This document shows, one piece after another, positions 6,652-9,276 of a stretch of DNA of 9,276 nt. This stretch comes from Deltaproteobacteria bacterium (lineage in GTDB: Bacteria > Desulfobacterota > Desulfomonilia > UBA1062). Location: positions 1 through 9,276 of the forward strand of contig JAGVNP010000192.1 of assembly GCA_020053185.1 (NCBI GenBank), given 5' to 3'. The translations under genes and the position numbers were made by a program. Within the stretch, counting starts at the first letter, position 1. Each line of letters starts with the position of its first letter. The notes below the pieces were generated by a model. It saw nothing but the letters and a program-made list of their open reading frames with translations, was not told the DNA's origin and searched no databases.

Positions 6652-6677
6652 GATCAGATTTCCCAGCAATCTGAATC
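6652..6677. promoter_or_regulatory. Inverted repeat in the divergent intergenic region
   Basis: TCAGATT (6654-6660) and AATCTGA (6668-6674) are separated by seven bases. The pairing extends by two more base pairs if one A (6675) is bulged. It lies in the 112-bp region between the divergent DUF362 and MarC-family genes and could be a regulator site or an mRNA hairpin. I could not place a convincing promoter for either gene here. Confidence 0.3.
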
Positions 6678-6735
6678 ATAAGAGGCAATTGACATCGAGG
6701 AAGAGCGTGGTGCATAAGTGAGAGGGGACGATTTT

Positions 6736-7338
6736 ATGGACGAGTCTACACAGTTTTTTGTCAGCATATGGATAAAATTCTTTTTTCTTTTGACCCCGTT
6801 TTTTGTCATGTCTGTATTTCTTTCCCTCACGCAGGATATTTCTTTGGCAGAACGCCGCAAGATGTCTGTACGGCTTACTCTTGAAGTGATCATCATCTGC
6901 TTTATCCTGTACTTTCTCGGCAATGCCATTTTCAAAATTTTCGGCATCACCCTTGATGCTTTCCGCATAGGAGCAGGAACCCTGCTCTTTCTCTCGGCTG
7001 TTGATCTCGTGCAGGGCAAAGAAACCCCTGTGGTTCAAGAGGACTCTGGCAATATCACTATCGTCCCTCTGGCCATCCCTATTACGGTTGGACCAGCTAC
7101 CACTGGCGCGCTGCTTGTCATGGGTGCTGATGTTGCTAGCGCATGGGAAAAGGTCTTGGGGTGTGCGGCTCTGTTTTTTGCCGTGCTCGTAGTGGGAATC
7201 CTTTTGTTTTTGTCCACTGCAATTGAAAGGATCATTGGTCGCACTGGGTTGAAGATCCTGAGCAGACTCACCGGCCTTGTTCTTTCAGCTCTGGCAGCTC
7301 AGATTGTTTTTACCGGCATCAAGCATTTCCTTGCCTGA
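6736..7338 (+). CDS. MarC family (UPF0056) integral membrane protein
   Basis: From the ATG at 6736 the protein has 200 residues and six hydrophobic segments (about 13-31, 48-70, 75-93, 107-130, 140-162 and 176-198), the usual size and topology of MarC-family inner-membrane proteins. Family landmarks are FLSLTQDIS (28-36), LDAFRIGAGTLLFLSAVDL (73-91), IVPLAIPITVGPATTGALL (109-127) and the C-terminal GLVLSALAAQIVFTGIK (180-196). The DPxGNxPxF motif at the end of the first helix is replaced by TPFFVMSVF, so it belongs to a divergent branch. The function of MarC proteins is not settled; the early link to antibiotic resistance was not upheld, as I recall. The start was chosen for the AGAGGGG site at 6721-6727; an in-frame GTG at 6718 would add six residues. 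It is transcribed divergently from the DUF362 operon and lies 116 bp before the gamma-CA-like gene. Confidence 0.87.
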   Translation: MDESTQFFVSIWIKFFFLLTPFFVMSVFLSLTQDISLAERRKMSVRLTLEVIIICFILYFLGNAIFKIFGITLDAFRIGAGTLLFLSAVDLVQGKETPVVQEDSGNITIVPLAIPITVGPATTGALLVMGADVASAWEKVLGCAALFFAVLVVGILLFLSTAIERIIGRTGLKILSRLTGLVLSALAAQIVFTGIKHFLA

Positions 7339-7395
7339 GCCCTTTTTTGTTTAACAAAGGAACAAAGCTATTTGCTAAAATCTGTCTGCATGCAT

Positions 7396-7424
7396 TTGTA
7401 AATCACAAAAAAATCCTCTATAAC
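7396..7424 (+). promoter_or_regulatory. Candidate sigma70 promoter for the gamma-CA / hydroxyglutarate oxidase unit
   Basis: TTGTAA (7396-7401, four of six bases) and TATAAC (7419-7424, five of six) are spaced by 17 bases that include an A-tract. The start of transcription would be near 7431, giving a leader of about 24 nt with GGAGGA (7446-7451) ahead of the ATG at 7455. This also argues against extending the coding region upstream to 7347. Confidence 0.5.
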
Positions 7425-7454
7425 CAAATAGTTTATCAAAAAAGCGGAGGAAGT

Positions 7455-7979
7455 ATGCCAGTTTTTGAGTTTGAGGGAAGAAGGCCGACTATAGGAGATG
7501 GTACGTATATCTATCCTGATGCGGTTATCATAGGTGATGTGCGGATCGGCGAGAAATGTTTTATTGGGCCGGGTGTGGTCATACGCGCTGAGCACGGGAC
7601 CATCTTTATAGGTAATGAGTGCGCAATAGAAGATGGCGTATTCATGCATGTGCAGGCTGGCAAGGAAATGCGAATCGGCTCGCGCGTGATTGTTGGACAC
7701 AAGGCCATGCTGCACAACTGCACGATCCAAGATGAAGCAACCATCGGCATGTGCTCTACCATAAGCGATCTCTCTGTTGTAGGTGCGTGGTCGATAATTG
7801 CTGAGATGAGCCTGGTAAAAAAGAGCCAGATAATCCCTCCAAATGTTATTGCAGGAGGCGTGCCTGCAGAGGTGATCAGGGAGCTTGAAGAGCGGCACAA
7901 AAAGTTTTCTATATGGGGCAAGGATTATTATGTTGGCCTTGCGCAAAAATATCCCAAGTCACTCAAGGAGATTTCCTAA
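7455..7979 (+). CDS. Gamma-carbonic-anhydrase-like left-handed beta-helix protein
   Basis: From the ATG at 7455 (GGAGGA four to nine bases upstream) the protein has 174 residues, the normal length of CamH/YrdA/PaaY-type proteins. Hexapeptide repeats of the left-handed beta-helix run from about residue 12 to 135, for example PDAVIIGDVRIGEKCFIGPG. The three zinc-ligand histidines of the gamma class are present: His65 (FMHV), His82 (VGHK) and His87 (MLHN), the last two five residues apart as in Cam of Methanosarcina thermophila. However, the RxD pair of that enzyme is Arg44-Ala-Glu46, and the NxQD segment reads AIED, with Glu59 at the place of Gln75. The C-terminal helix (about 136-174) is the usual trimer-supporting helix. 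It may hydrate CO2, or be a non-carbonic-anhydrase relative such as PaaY/CaiE. A longer frame back to 7347 has no family similarity. The flavoprotein gene follows nine nt after its stop. Confidence 0.86.
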   Translation: MPVFEFEGRRPTIGDGTYIYPDAVIIGDVRIGEKCFIGPGVVIRAEHGTIFIGNECAIEDGVFMHVQAGKEMRIGSRVIVGHKAMLHNCTIQDEATIGMCSTISDLSVVGAWSIIAEMSLVKKSQIIPPNVIAGGVPAEVIRELEERHKKFSIWGKDYYVGLAQKYPKSLKEIS

Positions 7980-7988
7980 ACTCTGTCC

Positions 7989-9128
7989 ATGGAGAAACAC
8001 ACAGTAGATATCACGATTATTGGTGCAGGCGTGGTTGGTCTTGCAGTCGCGCTCAATGTTGGAGGCCTTGCTGAACATGTTCTTGTTGTTGAGAGCGAGG
8101 CTGGTCCTGGCAAAGGGATCTCTTCGCGGAACAGCGAGGTCATCCATGCGGGTCTGTATTATCCGCAGGAATTTTTAAAGACAAAACTGTGTGTGCGGGG
8201 TAATCCTCTCTTATATGAATTTTGCGAGCGCTATCATGTACCGCATAAGCAGATCGGCAAGGTTGTGGTTGCTGTCAATGATCCAGAAAAAGATGCCATA
8301 GAGAGTCTGTTTGATGCAGGCGAAAAAAATGGAGTGCAGGGACTGGAGCTTCTCGAACGCCATGATCTTAAAAAGAGAGAGCCGCATGTAGAAGGCGGGC
8401 TTAGCCTGTACAGTCCGAATACAGGCATTGTTGATTCTCATAGGCTTACAAAAACTCTCGAAGGCCTATCGATCGAGCGCGGTGCACAAATTATGTATAA
8501 GACCTGCCTGATAGCGCTGGAAAAGAAAGCAGATGTTTTTTCCTGCACAGTGCAGCATCCAGATAAGACCATCTACACTTTTTTCTCCCGCATCGTGATC
8601 AATGCTTCCGGGCTATTCTCAGACAAGATCGCGCAGATGCCAGGCATTGATATTGATCGTGCGGGATACAGGATATTCCCGTGCAAGGGCGAATATTTTC
8701 GGGTGCATGGAGGTGCTGGCCGTCATGTAAAAGGCCTTGTTTATCCAAGCCCATTGGCGCATCGAACAGGCCTTGGCATACATGCAACAAAGGATCTGGC
8801 AGGAGGACTCAGGCTTGGGCCAAATGCGATATATGTTGATGAACCCGATTATACAGTAGACCCGGATCATTCTGAAGAGTTTTATCAGTCTATCCGATCA
8901 CTGCTGCCGTTTATTCACAAGGAAGACATCTCTCCTGACATGGCAGGCATACGACCAAAGATACAGGGGCCAAATGATCCGATAAAAGATTTTGTGATTT
9001 CGCATGAAACGGATAAAGGGCTTAGCGGCATGATAAATCTTATTGGCATTGAATCACCGGGATTAACGAGCTGCCTTGCAATAGGAGAAAAAGTAAAAGC
9101 GCTTATTCGGGATGCACAAATACTGTAA
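7989..9128 (+). CDS. lhgO: FAD-dependent L-2-hydroxyglutarate oxidase-like enzyme (LhgO/L2HGDH family)
   Basis: This 379-aa protein belongs to the DAO/glycine-oxidase fold and most resembles L-2-hydroxyglutarate oxidase/dehydrogenase, which turns L-2-hydroxyglutarate into 2-oxoglutarate and passes electrons to a quinone or oxygen. The FAD-binding motif is IIGAGVVGLAVA (10-21) with Glu35 at the end of strand two. Next comes the family-typical SSRNSEVIHAGLYYP (45-59). Later landmarks are TGIVDSHRLT, VINASGLFSD, FPCKGEYF, GLGIHATKDLAGGLRLGPNA, DMAGIRPKIQGP and the C-terminal GIESPGLTSCLAIGE (353-367), all in family order. Length is slightly under the common 390-430. The ATG at 7989 has no close ribosome site: AAGGAG (7965-7970) sits 18 bases upstream inside the preceding gene. 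Translation therefore probably depends on ribosomes finishing the gamma-CA-like gene nine bases before. A related 2-hydroxy acid as substrate cannot be excluded. Confidence 0.85.
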   Translation: MEKHTVDITIIGAGVVGLAVALNVGGLAEHVLVVESEAGPGKGISSRNSEVIHAGLYYPQEFLKTKLCVRGNPLLYEFCERYHVPHKQIGKVVVAVNDPEKDAIESLFDAGEKNGVQGLELLERHDLKKREPHVEGGLSLYSPNTGIVDSHRLTKTLEGLSIERGAQIMYKTCLIALEKKADVFSCTVQHPDKTIYTFFSRIVINASGLFSDKIAQMPGIDIDRAGYRIFPCKGEYFRVHGGAGRHVKGLVYPSPLAHRTGLGIHATKDLAGGLRLGPNAIYVDEPDYTVDPDHSEEFYQSIRSLLPFIHKEDISPDMAGIRPKIQGPNDPIKDFVISHETDKGLSGMINLIGIESPGLTSCLAIGEKVKALIRDAQIL

Positions 9129-9144
9129 CGCTTTACGTTTCACT

Positions 9145-9275
9145 AGATCTTTGCATAATTACCCTTGCTGTCATTCCGGGCTTGACCCGGAATCCAGGAA
9201 ACCATTGATGCGACTGGATTCCCGCCTCCGCGGGAATGACAAATATGTGCAGTTTATTCTATTGTGCAAAGGTCT
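9145..9275. repeat. Nested palindromic (MITE-like) element, copy 2
   Basis: The outer ends AGATCTTTGCATAAT (9145-9159) and ATTGTGCAAAGGTCT (9261-9275) pair at 13 of 15 positions and match the ends of copy 1 at 2247-2465. The similarity continues inward on the left (ACCC, then GTCATT). The interior is otherwise different: two hairpins, ATTCCGGG/CCCGGAAT (9173-9193) and ATTCCCGC/GCGGGAAT (9218-9237), which together form a larger inverted pair running from GTCATTCC to GGAATGAC. It begins 16 bases after the stop of the hydroxyglutarate oxidase gene and so may serve as its terminator, although there is no U-tract. The element reaches the window's end, so its right flank is not visible. Confidence 0.75.
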
Positions 9276-9276
9276 C

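Noticed and set aside
6689..6718. TTGACA with CATAAG 18 bases later, as a promoter for the MarC-family gene
   Set aside because: Transcription would start near 6725, inside the ribosome site AGAGGGG (6721-6727), so the transcript would lose part of it. The -10 box is also weak.
7339..7364. T-run and AACAAAGG after the MarC-family gene as a rho-independent terminator
   Set aside because: The possible stem is short and mismatched, and the T-run precedes it instead of following it.
7347..7454. N-terminal extension of the gamma-CA-like protein back to 7347
   Set aside because: The added residues resemble no beta-helix sequence, and a good promoter and ribosome site lie inside the stretch.

Overview
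The window looks like a chromosomal segment of an uncultured or little-studied Gram-negative bacterium, probably anaerobic. The Gram-negative assignment rests on a C-terminal Omp85-type outer-membrane barrel at the left edge. The anaerobe suggestion rests on a two-cluster ferredoxin-like DUF362 protein and a split UxaA/SuyAB-type lyase. Base composition is moderate by eye and uniform across the window. The mosaic palindromic repeats between genes are of a kind I associate with Desulfobacterota and related phyla, but this placement is an inference. No rRNA, tRNA, CRISPR array, transposase gene or phage gene is visible.

Layout. On the plus strand from the left edge come the 3' end of an Omp85-like barrel gene (3-704) and a stand-alone amidase-signature hydrolase (815-2224). 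The gap 2225-2535 holds a 219-bp nested inverted-repeat element and separates the amidase from a convergent minus-strand block. Read in transcription order, that block is DUF362/2x[4Fe-4S] protein (6623-5475), extended SDR epimerase/dehydratase (5459-4518), a small four-helix membrane protein with two cysteine clusters (4518-4021), a SAF-domain small subunit (3957-3694) and a UxaA/SuyB-type large subunit (3693-2536). The first three genes are tightly packed (15-nt gap, then a TAATG overlap) and look like one operon. The last two abut exactly and have their own candidate promoter, which carries a palindromic candidate operator. Divergent from this block on the plus strand are a MarC-family membrane protein (6736-7338), a gamma-carbonic-anhydrase-like left-handed beta-helix protein (7455-7979) and an L-2-hydroxyglutarate oxidase-like flavoprotein (7989-9128). 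The last two form a two-gene unit behind a good candidate promoter. A second, 131-bp element with the same outer inverted repeats as the first closes the window (9145-9275).

How the genes work together. The UxaA-type pair should eliminate water or sulfite from a hydroxy-acid such as altronate, galactarate or sulfolactate; the sequence alone does not settle the substrate. The DUF362-SDR-membrane cysteine protein group suggests redox or metal-cofactor chemistry at the inner membrane, but none of its members has an assignable reaction here. The L-2-hydroxyglutarate oxidase-like enzyme would oxidise a 2-hydroxy acid using FAD. The most unusual items are the two repeat elements that share ends but have different nested interiors, the duplicated TM-TM-cysteine architecture of the 165-aa protein, and the altered active-site pair in the gamma-CA homologue. 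I did not find a clear defence or mobile system.
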